From contig SCRM01000015.1 in the NCBI GenBank assembly GCA_004298045.1, positions 1-64,000 of the forward strand: a stretch of 64,000 nucleotides of DNA, in the 5' to 3' direction. The position numbers were made by a program, and so were the translations under genes. This document shows positions 26,354 to 35,274 of this stretch, piece after piece; position 1 is the stretch's first letter, and each line of letters begins with the position of its first letter. Source of the DNA: Rhodanobacter sp. GTDB lineage: Bacteria > Pseudomonadota > Gammaproteobacteria > Xanthomonadales > Rhodanobacteraceae. The notes under the pieces are model-generated. The model searched no databases, was not told the DNA's origin, and saw nothing but the letters and a program-made list of their open reading frames with translations.

Positions 26354-26563
26354 GGCAGGCTCCGGCAAACGCCGGCAAGCGCAACCGCAGCCGGCAACCA
26401 TGTCGTTCGTCAAACACGGCGAGCGGCGGCTCATGCCGGGATCGTAATCCGCGCCGCGCGGCGATCACCCTGCCAGAGGTCACGTCGCAAGAACTGGCGC
26501 CAGCGTGCGGCGATTTGACGAGCCACCGATTCCGGGCGGATCGACGCGACACGCTGCCCCGGC

Positions 26564-28108
26564 TCACCCCGCCTGCTCTTCCAACCGGCTGTGCCGGATG
26601 CCGTAGGCGAAGTAGATCACCAGGCCCAGTGCGAGCCAGATTAGGAACCGCTCGAAGGTGACGACCGGCAGGCCGCCGATGCGCTGCCAGCCGGCCGCGT
26701 CGGGCCACGGCAGGCCGAAGATCAGGAGCAGCGAAAAGGCAATGCCGAGCGGAGCGAGGAAACCGATCCACGGCATGCGGAAGGTGCGCGGCAATTGCGG
26801 CTGGCGGATGCGCAGCGTGAGCACCGCGCTGCAGATGATGATGAAGGCGCTGAGGGTGCCGATGTTGACCAGTTCGGCCACTTCGCCAATCGGCAGGAGC
26901 CCGGCGACGATGGCGGTAAATACGCCCAAAATCAGCGTGGGTCGTGCCGGGGTGCCAAAGCGTGGGCTGACCTTGGCGAACCAGCCGGGCAACAGGCCAT
27001 CGCGCGCCAGCGCGAACCAGATGCGCGCCGCGCCGAGCATGAAGGCGAACAGCACGCTGGTGACGCCGATCACCGCGGCCGCCGCAATCGCCACGCTGAC
27101 CCAGTGCAGGCCGATGGCGGCGAACGCCTGCGACACCGAGGCGTCGCCGTTCAAGTTGCTGTAATGGGTGATGCCGGTGATGACCAGCGACACCGCCACG
27201 TACAGCACCATCGCCACCGCGAGCGAAAGCAGCACCGCGCGCGGCAGGTCGCGCTGCGGGTGTTTCGCCTCCTCCGCCGCGGTGGTCAGCGTGTCGTAGC
27301 CGAACACGGCGAAGAACACCACGCTGGCGCCGGTGAGCACGCCGGCCCAGCCGAAATGGCCGACGCCCTGCGCATCGAACACCCGCGGCGGAATGAACGG
27401 GTGCCAGTTGGCGGCGTGGATGAAGAACGCGCCCACGCCGATCACCAGCAGCACGCCGGCGACCTTGATCGCCACGATGGCGGTGTTGAAGCGCGCGCCG
27501 ACCTCCATGCGCACGGTGAGCAGGATCGCCACGCCGACCGACACCGCGGCGGCGATGACGTTGAAGCGGTGGCCGTCGCTCGGCGCCACCACCGCGGTGC
27601 CATGCACGCCAAAGATTTGCTGCAGGTAATAGTGCATGGTCTGCGGGCTCATGCTCTGCTGCGCCCACTCCGGCAGGTGCAGCCCCGCCGAGGCCAGCAG
27701 CACCTGCACGTAGCCCGACCAGCCGATGGCGACCACCGCCACCACCAGCGCGTATTCCAGCAGGAGATCCCAGCCGATGATCCAGGCCACGAACTCGCCG
27801 AGCACCGCATAGCCGTAGGTGTAGGCGCTGCCGGTGACCGGAATCAGCCCGGCAAACTCCGCGTAGCACAGCGCCGCGCACGCGCTGCCGGCACCGGCGA
27901 TGAGAAACGACAGTGCCACCGCGGGGCCGGCGTTCGCCGCCGCCTGCTGGCCGGCGAGCACGAAGATTCCGACGCCGATGATGCCGCCGACGCCGATCGC
28001 GGTGAGCTGCCAGAGACCCAGCACGCGGCGGAAATCCCCGCGCCGGCTGGCCTCCCCCTGCAACTGCTCAACCGACTTGTGGCGCAGCATGCGGCTCAGG
28101 AAACCCAT
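26564..28108 (-). CDS. Amino acid permease (APC family, cationic amino acid transporter type)
   Basis: A 514-residue integral membrane protein with about 12-14 hydrophobic segments. The first carries the APC signature (LTAIGVGGIIGVGIFVLAG), followed by AGPAVALSFLIAG, CYAEFAGLIPVTGSAYTY, and the loop FGYDTLTTAAEEAKHPQRDL with the conserved Glu. These features and the C-terminal pair of extra segments fit the YfnA/CAT group. The start ATG at 28108 is preferred, with GGGG 6 bases upstream. Another ATG lies two codons earlier. It stands alone, 210 bp from the M61 gene and 163 bp from the hydroxylase gene. The transported amino acid is not evident. Confidence 0.87.
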   Translation of the reverse strand: MGFLSRMLRHKSVEQLQGEASRRGDFRRVLGLWQLTAIGVGGIIGVGIFVLAGQQAAANAGPAVALSFLIAGAGSACAALCYAEFAGLIPVTGSAYTYGYAVLGEFVAWIIGWDLLLEYALVVAVVAIGWSGYVQVLLASAGLHLPEWAQQSMSPQTMHYYLQQIFGVHGTAVVAPSDGHRFNVIAAAVSVGVAILLTVRMEVGARFNTAIVAIKVAGVLLVIGVGAFFIHAANWHPFIPPRVFDAQGVGHFGWAGVLTGASVVFFAVFGYDTLTTAAEEAKHPQRDLPRAVLLSLAVAMVLYVAVSLVITGITHYSNLNGDASVSQAFAAIGLHWVSVAIAAAAVIGVTSVLFAFMLGAARIWFALARDGLLPGWFAKVSPRFGTPARPTLILGVFTAIVAGLLPIGEVAELVNIGTLSAFIIICSAVLTLRIRQPQLPRTFRMPWIGFLAPLGIAFSLLLIFGLPWPDAAGWQRIGGLPVVTFERFLIWLALGLVIYFAYGIRHSRLEEQAG

Positions 28109-28271
28109 GGACATCCCCGTGGTGAAAGCCGGTCGATCATAGCCAATCGGCAAGTTGGGTCATGGGCCAGAAGCCAGGCAACCGGAAGACGCGCTCAGCG
28201 GTGGACGCCAGTCGTCATGTTGCAGGAGCGCAGATGCACGAGGGCCATTTGGCGAAGGGCCCCAACGCCCC

Positions 28272-29525
28272 CTACGCGTGCTGATGCATCGCGGGCGTGT
28301 CGGCACGCAGCATGACCAGCGCCAGCGCACTGGCGCCGAACACCAGCGCAAATGCCAGCGCCACGCGGCTGTCCAGATGGGCGACGCCGAACCAGCGCAG
28401 GGTGGCCAGCGGCAGCACGGCGGTGGCGATCACCCGCACGGCTTCCGCCCAGCGCGCCCAGCGGCGGCTCTCCATCAGGCCGCCAAGCACCCACAGGCTG
28501 GCGACGAGATAGCCGGCGTACGCCATTTGCGACGCCGGCGCGGCGTGGCTCGCCAGCGCGAGGAACTGGTTCGCCATGCCAAGCAGCAGCGCGAACTGGA
28601 TCAGCACGTAGGTGCGGCACGCGCGCGACATCGGCGGGTCGTAGCGCTCGCGGCTGGGCGCGAACCCGCTGCGCGGATAGCGCGCGGCAAGGTCGGGCGG
28701 CTGCCAGCCCGGCGGCTTCAGCCACACCCGCAGCTTGTCGCGCCAGCGCCGGGTGTGCCGGCTGTCCTGCCACGCATGCCAGTACACCTCGGCATTCGCC
28801 CACAGCGGGTTCCAGCTGCGCAGCGGCGCGCGCGTGCCATACACCGGCGGATCGGCCGGGTCTTCCGCCACGAAGGTGCCGAACAGGCGATCCCACAGGA
28901 TGAGGATGCCGCCGTAGTTCTTGTCGAGGTAGCGGTCGTTCACCGCGTGGTGGGCGCGGTGGTTGGACGGCGAACAGAACACGCGGTCGAACCAGCCGAG
29001 GGTGCCGATCTGTTCGGTGTGCACCCAGAACTGGTACAGCAGGTCAATCAGCGCCACGATCACGAACACTTCCACCGGCACGCCGAGAATCGCCAGCGGC
29101 AGGTAGAAGATCCAGCTGAGCAAGGGCCCGGTGCCGGTCTGGCGCAGCGCGGTGGAGAGGTTGTAGCGCTCGCTCTGGTGGTGCACCACATGGGCGGCCC
29201 AGAGGATATTCACCTCGTGCCCCTTGCGGTGCAGCCAGTAGTAGCAAAAGTCGTAGCCGAGCAGCGCAACGACCCAGGTTGCCACGCTGTCCGCCGGCAA
29301 CCGCCACAGCGCAAGGTGCTGCGCGCACCACGCGTAAATGCCGAACGTGAGCGCCGTGGTGAACACCGCCACGATCTGCGACAGCACGCCGAGGCCGATA
29401 CTGTTCACGCTGTCGTTGCCGGCGTACGCGTCGCGCCCCCGCCCGCGCGCCACCAGCCACTCGATGGCGATCAGCAGGAAAAACGCCGGCGTGGCCCAGG
29501 TGATGATCAACGCCTGCGGGTTCAT
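28272..29525 (-). CDS. Sterol desaturase/fatty acid hydroxylase superfamily, alkylglycerol monooxygenase-like
   Basis: A 417-residue membrane di-iron protein. The eight-His pattern is complete: HRKGH (HxxxH), HVVHH (HxxHH) and HRAHH (HxxHH), placed between hydrophobic segments. The motif order and the C-terminal four-segment extension resemble alkylglycerol monooxygenase (AGMO), which oxidises the ether bond of alkylglycerols. A generic C-4 sterol methyl oxidase or fatty acid hydroxylase is the alternative. The start (29525) overlaps the YhhN stop as ATGA, so it is translationally coupled to a lysoplasmalogenase-like gene. That pairing favours an ether-lipid substrate. Confidence 0.82.
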   Translation of the reverse strand: MNPQALIITWATPAFFLLIAIEWLVARGRGRDAYAGNDSVNSIGLGVLSQIVAVFTTALTFGIYAWCAQHLALWRLPADSVATWVVALLGYDFCYYWLHRKGHEVNILWAAHVVHHQSERYNLSTALRQTGTGPLLSWIFYLPLAILGVPVEVFVIVALIDLLYQFWVHTEQIGTLGWFDRVFCSPSNHRAHHAVNDRYLDKNYGGILILWDRLFGTFVAEDPADPPVYGTRAPLRSWNPLWANAEVYWHAWQDSRHTRRWRDKLRVWLKPPGWQPPDLAARYPRSGFAPSRERYDPPMSRACRTYVLIQFALLLGMANQFLALASHAAPASQMAYAGYLVASLWVLGGLMESRRWARWAEAVRVIATAVLPLATLRWFGVAHLDSRVALAFALVFGASALALVMLRADTPAMHQHA

Positions 29526-30202
29526 GCACCCTCCGCGGCGGAAGTCGAACGCGCGATCCGCCATTGCGCTGCATAGTACGTCGCCAGGATCCACAGCGGC
29601 GCCAACGGCAGCGGCCCACGGAACCGATCCCACGCCAGCAGGGCGTCGCTCAGCATGAACAGCAGCGCGCCAACCGCCGCAAGACGCGCCGACCGGTCGC
29701 CGTGCGCCATCCGCGCACGTGCCAGCGCCACTCCGGCCATGCTGGCCAGCACCGCCACGTAGGCGATCACCGCCGGCCGCAGCGGTGGCGCGATCGCGGT
29801 CCACAACGCGGCCACGCAGGCGGCGCCGAAGCCGAGCGTCGCGAGCAGGGGCAACAGCAACCGGCGCATCACGCCAAGCGTGAAAAAAGCCCGCAGATAG
29901 CACAGGTGCGCGACGAGGAAGGCCACCAGCCCCGGCACGAAGAGATCCCCCGGCAGCATCAGCAGCACGTCGCCGAGCAGCGAACAGCCCAGCCCCAGGG
30001 CAATGAAACGGCGATAGCGCGCGGAAACCGCCGGCTGCGCGCGCAACGCCAGCACGAGGATGCACGCGGTGGCCAGCGGCTTGCCGAACCACAACAGCCA
30101 ATCTGCCCACGGCGCCGCGGGTGCGAGCAGCGCGCCGGCGATCGCCAGCGCCGCGGCGATGACCGTTGCCCACGCCAGTGGCGCCGAAGCGGCACGCGTC
30201 AC
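29522..30202 (-). CDS. YhhN family protein, lysoplasmalogenase-like
   Basis: A 226-residue protein with about 8 membrane segments. Conserved YhhN/TMEM86 features are FGKPLATACILVLAL, GCSLLGDVLLMLPG and LLFMLSDALLAWDRF, with acidic residues placed as in the family. TMEM86B and its bacterial homologue from Legionella hydrolyse the vinyl ether of lysoplasmalogens. The start is GTG at 30202, overlapping the TGA of the sulfatase gene (GTGA), and the stop overlaps the hydroxylase ATG. It is the middle gene of a three-gene coupled operon. Confidence 0.8.
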   Translation of the reverse strand: MTRAASAPLAWATVIAAALAIAGALLAPAAPWADWLLWFGKPLATACILVLALRAQPAVSARYRRFIALGLGCSLLGDVLLMLPGDLFVPGLVAFLVAHLCYLRAFFTLGVMRRLLLPLLATLGFGAACVAALWTAIAPPLRPAVIAYVAVLASMAGVALARARMAHGDRSARLAAVGALLFMLSDALLAWDRFRGPLPLAPLWILATYYAAQWRIARSTSAAEGA

Positions 30203-31917
30203 TGGTACACCTGCAGGCGGTCGAAGATCCATGCGTAATACGAGGCCAGCAGCGTCTTGTCCGGGCAGTCGGTGAAGCGGCCGTTGCAGCGCTCGCGCAA
30301 GGCGGTCACGGCGGCGAAATAACCGTCGGCAGGCAGTCCGGCGGCCGCCAGCACCATGGTCGGCAGGTAGGCGATGTCGAGCGCGGGGTAGCTGGGCAAC
30401 GGCGGGCCGGCGAAGTTGCTCTTGACCATGTAGTAGGTGAGGAAATCCCGCTCGCCGCGCAGCGTGTCGGGCAGGTTGCGGTCGAGGCCACGGATGAGGC
30501 CGTTGAACGAGGGCTGGTGGTCGCCGAAGTGCACCAGCACGGTGGGTTCCGGGCGCGCGAGGAACAGCTTTTCCAGATGTCGCATGCCGACGTCGGAGTC
30601 GTGCAGTTGCCACAGGTAGGTATCGAGGTTCAGGCCCAGCGCCGGCGATACGTTCTTGACCAGGTTGCGGAACGGCTTGGGCAACTGGCGCATCGGCTTC
30701 TCGTCGTGCGGGCCGTGCTGGTTCAAGGTGAGGATCATCACGAACACCGGTTGCCCCGGTTTTTTCACCTTGTCGTAGACGCGTTTGGCCGCGTCGAACA
30801 TCTGGGTGTCGCTTTCCTCCCACTCCTTCAAGCCAAGCTCGGCAGCGTCGTAGAGATGGTCGAAGCCGTAGGCCTGATAGGCATTGCGGCCGTTGATGAA
30901 ATCGCCGTTGGTCGGGTAGATCGCAATCGTGGCGTAGCCGAGCCGGCGCAGCAGGCTGGGCAGCGAGTCGCGCAAATGCGGCGCCAGCACGAACGGCGCA
31001 TACATGCCGCCGGGGCCGAAGACGTCCTGCGGCAAACCGGATTCCACCGCAAACTCGCTGACCCAGGTGCCGCCGCCGAAGGTGTGCGTGCGCAGCAGGC
31101 CGTAGCCACGCGTGCGCCTGCCCGGTCGAAACAGCGCGACCTTGCACGCCGGCACCCTGCACACGCTGTAGATCGACGGATCGAAGGTGCTTTCCTCCAG
31201 CACCTGCACGATGTCGGGATACGGCGGCGGGCGCGTGCCGGGCAAGCCGTCTGCCGTCGCGCCCCAGTCGCGCCGCGCCACCTGGTCGTCGGCCATCTCC
31301 GGCAGGCTCACGCCGGCATCGTTGAGGTTGACGAAGAAGTTGGTGAGCTGCGCGTCGTCGGTCATCTTTTGCCATGCGTTGCGCTGGTGCACCGACGCAA
31401 ACGGCCCGGTCGGCAACAGGCAAACGCGAAACGCGGCCACGCACAGCAGCGCCCCCACCACGCGCAACACGACCAGGCGCCGGCCGCGCGCCGCTGGCCA
31501 CAGCCGACGATCCAGCCGCCACGCGAGCACCAGCACCAGCGGCACGCCGACCACGACCGCGATCGCCAGCCAATACATCTGCGGGTAGCGGCGCAGTGTT
31601 TCGAACAGGCTCGCCCGCGCGTAGTAGATGAAATCCGCCGGCATCAGCGCGGCATCGAGGTAGCGCAGCTTGAGGTCGGAAATGATGCGCAACGCCGCAA
31701 ACGGCAGGCCGGCCAGCAGCAGCGCAAACGCCGGGCGCCAGGTAGCCGCCAGCGCCGCACCCGTGGCGCACACCAGCACCGCAACGACAAACATACGCTG
31801 CACCGGGTCAGGCTCCGGCCACACCGCAACCCATGCACACGCCAGCCAGACCAGCGCCGCAAGCCCGCGCACCAGCGCGTGGCGCGTGCAGCACCATTGC
31901 CACCATCGTTCCAACAT
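30199..31917 (-). CDS. LTA synthase/sulfatase family membrane protein
   Basis: A 572-residue protein. Residues 1-170 contain about five membrane segments (for example LVRGLAALVWLACAWVAVW), and the rest is an extracytoplasmic alkaline-phosphatase-fold domain. Metal and catalytic features are VLEESTFDPS (metal Glu), HTFGGGTW (candidate nucleophile Thr), and HFGDHQPSFNG (metal Asp-His). Such proteins transfer or cleave phosphoglycerol, phosphoethanolamine or similar groups on lipids and glycans. The ATG at 31917 (MLERWW) gives the natural N-terminus. It starts an operon with the YhhN and AGMO-like genes, so lipid head-group handling is plausible. Confidence 0.83.
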   Translation of the reverse strand: MLERWWQWCCTRHALVRGLAALVWLACAWVAVWPEPDPVQRMFVVAVLVCATGAALAATWRPAFALLLAGLPFAALRIISDLKLRYLDAALMPADFIYYARASLFETLRRYPQMYWLAIAVVVGVPLVLVLAWRLDRRLWPAARGRRLVVLRVVGALLCVAAFRVCLLPTGPFASVHQRNAWQKMTDDAQLTNFFVNLNDAGVSLPEMADDQVARRDWGATADGLPGTRPPPYPDIVQVLEESTFDPSIYSVCRVPACKVALFRPGRRTRGYGLLRTHTFGGGTWVSEFAVESGLPQDVFGPGGMYAPFVLAPHLRDSLPSLLRRLGYATIAIYPTNGDFINGRNAYQAYGFDHLYDAAELGLKEWEESDTQMFDAAKRVYDKVKKPGQPVFVMILTLNQHGPHDEKPMRQLPKPFRNLVKNVSPALGLNLDTYLWQLHDSDVGMRHLEKLFLARPEPTVLVHFGDHQPSFNGLIRGLDRNLPDTLRGERDFLTYYMVKSNFAGPPLPSYPALDIAYLPTMVLAAAGLPADGYFAAVTALRERCNGRFTDCPDKTLLASYYAWIFDRLQVYQ

Positions 31918-32003
31918 GCTCCGGCCCCCTGCAGCCGCGGCAAAATCAAGCCGCCATCTTACGGAACCACCGCCGCCCCCGCGCGTCCAGCCCGCCACCC
32001 GCT

Positions 32004-35000
32004 TCAGCCTGCGGTGTGCGCCAGCGCCCGGCGGCGCAGCCGGCGCGCTTCGGCACGCCGCGCCCGCCACGCCTTGAAGCGCGCGCCGAGGCAGGAAAAC
32101 ACCACGTAGATCGCCGGTGTGGAGAGCAGCGTAAGGCTTTGCGAAATGATCAGGCCGCCGATCAGCGCGATGCCGAGCGGCCGCCGCAACTCGCTGCCCT
32201 CGCCCAGCCCGATCGCCAGCGGCAACGCGGCAAGGATCGCCACCATGGTGGTCATCATGATCGGACGGAAGCGCACCAGGCAGGCCTGGTGCGCCGCCTC
32301 GCGCGGCGGCAGGCCGTGCTCGCGCTCGGCCACCAGCGCAAAGTCGATCATCATGATCGCGTTCTTTTTCACGATGCCGATCAGGAGCACCAGCGCGATC
32401 TGCGCAATCACCGACAGCTCGGTGTTGGTCAGCCACAGTGCCAGCAGTGCGCCGACGCCTGCGGCCGGCAGGGTGGACAGGATGGTGACCGGGTGGATCA
32501 GGTTTTCGTACAGCATGCCCAGCACGATGTAGACGGTGACGACCGCCCCCAACACCAGCCAGAACATGCCCCCCTGCATTTCGCGAAAGCGGCGGAAATC
32601 CCCGCCAACGTCGAGCTTGATGTCGCCCGGCATGCGCATGCCGCTGGCCGCGCGCTGCACGATCATCATCGCCTGCCCCATCGACACCCCCGGCGCGAGG
32701 TTGAAGCTGAGATCCATCGTGGTCATCTGGTTGCGGTGCGTGATCGAGCTGGGCGCGAGGCCCGGCACCTGTTTCGCGATGGCGGTGAGCGGCACCATCT
32801 TGCCGCTCGACGATGGCACGTAGAGCCGGTCGATCGACGCCGGCGTCGCGGTCTGGTCGGGCAACGCGTTCACCACCACCGCATACTGGTTGACGTCCGA
32901 GTAAATGGTGGACACCTGGCGCTGCCCGAACGCGTCGTACAACGCGCCGTCGATCGCGCCCATCGACACCCCGAGGCGTGCGGCGGTGGCGCGGTCAACC
33001 ACGATGTTCTGACGCAGGCCACCCTGGTCCACATCGCTGCCCACGTCCTGCAGCATCGGGTTTTTCTTGAGCTCGGCCACCAGCTTGGGCAGCCACTCCT
33101 GCAACTGGGCCAGGCTGCTGCCCTGCAGGCCGATCTGGTATTGCGCGCCCTGGCTGGTGCCGCCGCCGCTCGCGCTAGGCAGATCCTGCAGCGGGCGCAG
33201 GCGCAAATTGAGGTCGGGGTATTTCGCGGCCTTCGCGGTCAGCCGATCGAGTACCGCGAAGGTGTCGTCCTTGCGGCCCTGCGCGCGGGTCTTCAGGTCG
33301 ATGTTGAACGAGCCGCTCGCGCCTTGCCGGCTGCTGCCCAAACGGGTGCCGACGCTGGCCACGTCGGGGTCGGCCATCAGCATGTGGGTGAGCCGCTGCA
33401 TGCGCTGCTCGCTCTGCGCAAACGACACCGTGGCGCTGGACGTCGCGCGACCCCAGATGAGCCCGGTGTCCTGCGGCGGAAACAGGCCGCTCTTGACCAC
33501 GCCGAACAGGAACCAGGTCAGCCCGATCAGCACCAGCGGCGTCAGCGCAAACGCCAGCGTGTGGCGCAGCGCAAAGTTCAGCGCGCGCTCGTACACCGCC
33601 AGCAGGCGCGCATGCATGGCTTCCAGCGCGCGACCCAGGCGCGACTCGCCGGCCTCGTCGTGCGCCGGCCCGCGCAGAAACACGCCGCACAGCGCCGGCG
33701 TAAGCGTGAGCGACACCAGCGCCGACATCACGATGGCGGCCACCAGGGTGACCGCAAAATCGTGCATGAACATGCCGGTGTAACCACCCGCAAACAGCAG
33801 CGGGATGAACACCGCGATCAGCGAGGCAGTGATCGAGACGATGGTGAAGCCGATCTCCCGCGCGCCGGCAAGCGTCGCCTGCATCCGGCTCATGCCCGCC
33901 TCGATGTGGCGGATGATGTTCTCGATCACCACGATCGCGTCGTCGACCACGAAGCCGATGGCAATCACCAGCGCCAGCAGCGTCAGGTTGTTCAACGTGT
34001 AATCGAGGATGTACATCACCACGAACGCACCGGCGAGCGACAGCGGCACCGTGATTGCCGCAATCAGCGTGGCGGCCAGCCGGCGCAGGAACAGCGCCAT
34101 GGTGAGGATCACCATCGCCAGCGAAATCAGCAGCGTCGCCTGCACCTCGTGCAACGAAGCGCGGATAGTGGGCGTGCCGTCGAAGAACGGCGTCATCGTG
34201 GTGCCCGGCGGCAGGTAGCCGTGCAGGATCGGCAGCTCGGCGCGCACGCGATCGACGGTGGCGATCACGTTCGCGTCGGCCTTCTTGTACACGTACATGA
34301 GGATGCCCGGCTTGCCGCCGAACCATGCCGCCTGATAGGCATCCTGCGCACCGTTGTAGACGTGCGCCACGTCGGAGAGCCGCACCGGCGTGCCGTCCTT
34401 CATCGCGATCACGAGCTGCGCGAATTCATCCGCGGTGTGCAGTTGCGAGGTGGCGCTGATCGCCATCGTGGTGCGGCCGTTGGACAGGAAGCCCTGCGGC
34501 GAAGTGACGTTGGCGGCGCTGAGCGCATTGCGCAGCTGGTCGGGTGAGAGACCCATCGCGTTCAGCGCCCGCAGGTTCACATCCACCCGGATCGCCGGCG
34601 TCGACGCGCCGGCAATATCCACCGAAGAGACCCCGGGCAACTGGCGCAGGCGCTGCGCCAGCAAGGTGTCGGCGGTGTTGTACAGGTCGGCCGACGCCTG
34701 GGTGGACGAGGACAAGGCAATCGCAATCACCGGGTCGTCGTTGGGGTTGGCCTTCTGGTAGTTCGGCGTGCCGTTCAGCCCGGGCGGCAAATCAGGAATC
34801 GCCGCGTTGATCGCCGCCTGCACGTCGCGCGCGGCGGAGTCCAGGTTCACGCCGGGGTTGAACATCATGAAGACGAACGTTCGGCCCTCGGAGCTGTGCG
34901 AGTTCATCATCTGGATGCCGGGCACCTGCCCCAGATGACGCTCCAGCGGCGCAGCTACGGTGGACGCCATCGTCGTCGCATCCGCGCCCGCCTCGCTGGC

Positions 35001-35144
35001 CTGCACGAAAATCGCCGGAAACTGCATGTTCGGCAGCGCGGCAACGCCGAGCAGCAGATAGCAGATCACGCCGGCCGCGAACACGCCCATCGCCAGCAGC
35101 GAAGTGCCGATCGGGCGTCGGATGAAGGTGCTGGAAAGGTTCAT
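32004..35144 (-). CDS. RND multidrug efflux transporter, MdtC-like subunit
   Basis: A 1046-residue HAE1-type RND permease with 12 membrane segments and two large periplasmic loops. The proton-relay Asp pair is in GFVVDDAIVVIENI, with the Lys counterpart in GIVKKNAIMMIDFAL. The N-terminus (FIRRPIGTSLLAMG) is typical. It follows a second RND gene and a periplasmic adaptor in the order A-B-C, as in MdtABC, where two different RND subunits assemble one trimer. No outer membrane channel is encoded in the unit. The NodT-type protein encoded at 56113 or another TolC would be needed. Confidence 0.9.
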   Translation of the reverse strand: MNLSSTFIRRPIGTSLLAMGVFAAGVICYLLLGVAALPNMQFPAIFVQASEAGADATTMASTVAAPLERHLGQVPGIQMMNSHSSEGRTFVFMMFNPGVNLDSAARDVQAAINAAIPDLPPGLNGTPNYQKANPNDDPVIAIALSSSTQASADLYNTADTLLAQRLRQLPGVSSVDIAGASTPAIRVDVNLRALNAMGLSPDQLRNALSAANVTSPQGFLSNGRTTMAISATSQLHTADEFAQLVIAMKDGTPVRLSDVAHVYNGAQDAYQAAWFGGKPGILMYVYKKADANVIATVDRVRAELPILHGYLPPGTTMTPFFDGTPTIRASLHEVQATLLISLAMVILTMALFLRRLAATLIAAITVPLSLAGAFVVMYILDYTLNNLTLLALVIAIGFVVDDAIVVIENIIRHIEAGMSRMQATLAGAREIGFTIVSITASLIAVFIPLLFAGGYTGMFMHDFAVTLVAAIVMSALVSLTLTPALCGVFLRGPAHDEAGESRLGRALEAMHARLLAVYERALNFALRHTLAFALTPLVLIGLTWFLFGVVKSGLFPPQDTGLIWGRATSSATVSFAQSEQRMQRLTHMLMADPDVASVGTRLGSSRQGASGSFNIDLKTRAQGRKDDTFAVLDRLTAKAAKYPDLNLRLRPLQDLPSASGGGTSQGAQYQIGLQGSSLAQLQEWLPKLVAELKKNPMLQDVGSDVDQGGLRQNIVVDRATAARLGVSMGAIDGALYDAFGQRQVSTIYSDVNQYAVVVNALPDQTATPASIDRLYVPSSSGKMVPLTAIAKQVPGLAPSSITHRNQMTTMDLSFNLAPGVSMGQAMMIVQRAASGMRMPGDIKLDVGGDFRRFREMQGGMFWLVLGAVVTVYIVLGMLYENLIHPVTILSTLPAAGVGALLALWLTNTELSVIAQIALVLLIGIVKKNAIMMIDFALVAEREHGLPPREAAHQACLVRFRPIMMTTMVAILAALPLAIGLGEGSELRRPLGIALIGGLIISQSLTLLSTPAIYVVFSCLGARFKAWRARRAEARRLRRRALAHTAG

Positions 35145-35274
35145 GCGCGGACGCTCCGGATGCGCCGCGTGCCGTCGCCGGCAACGGATGGACGCAGCAT
35201 GCGGTATTCAACGTCCACGCCGCGAAACGGTTGAACCGCCGGCGGCAACGCCGTGCCCTGCGCGGCCACCGGCT

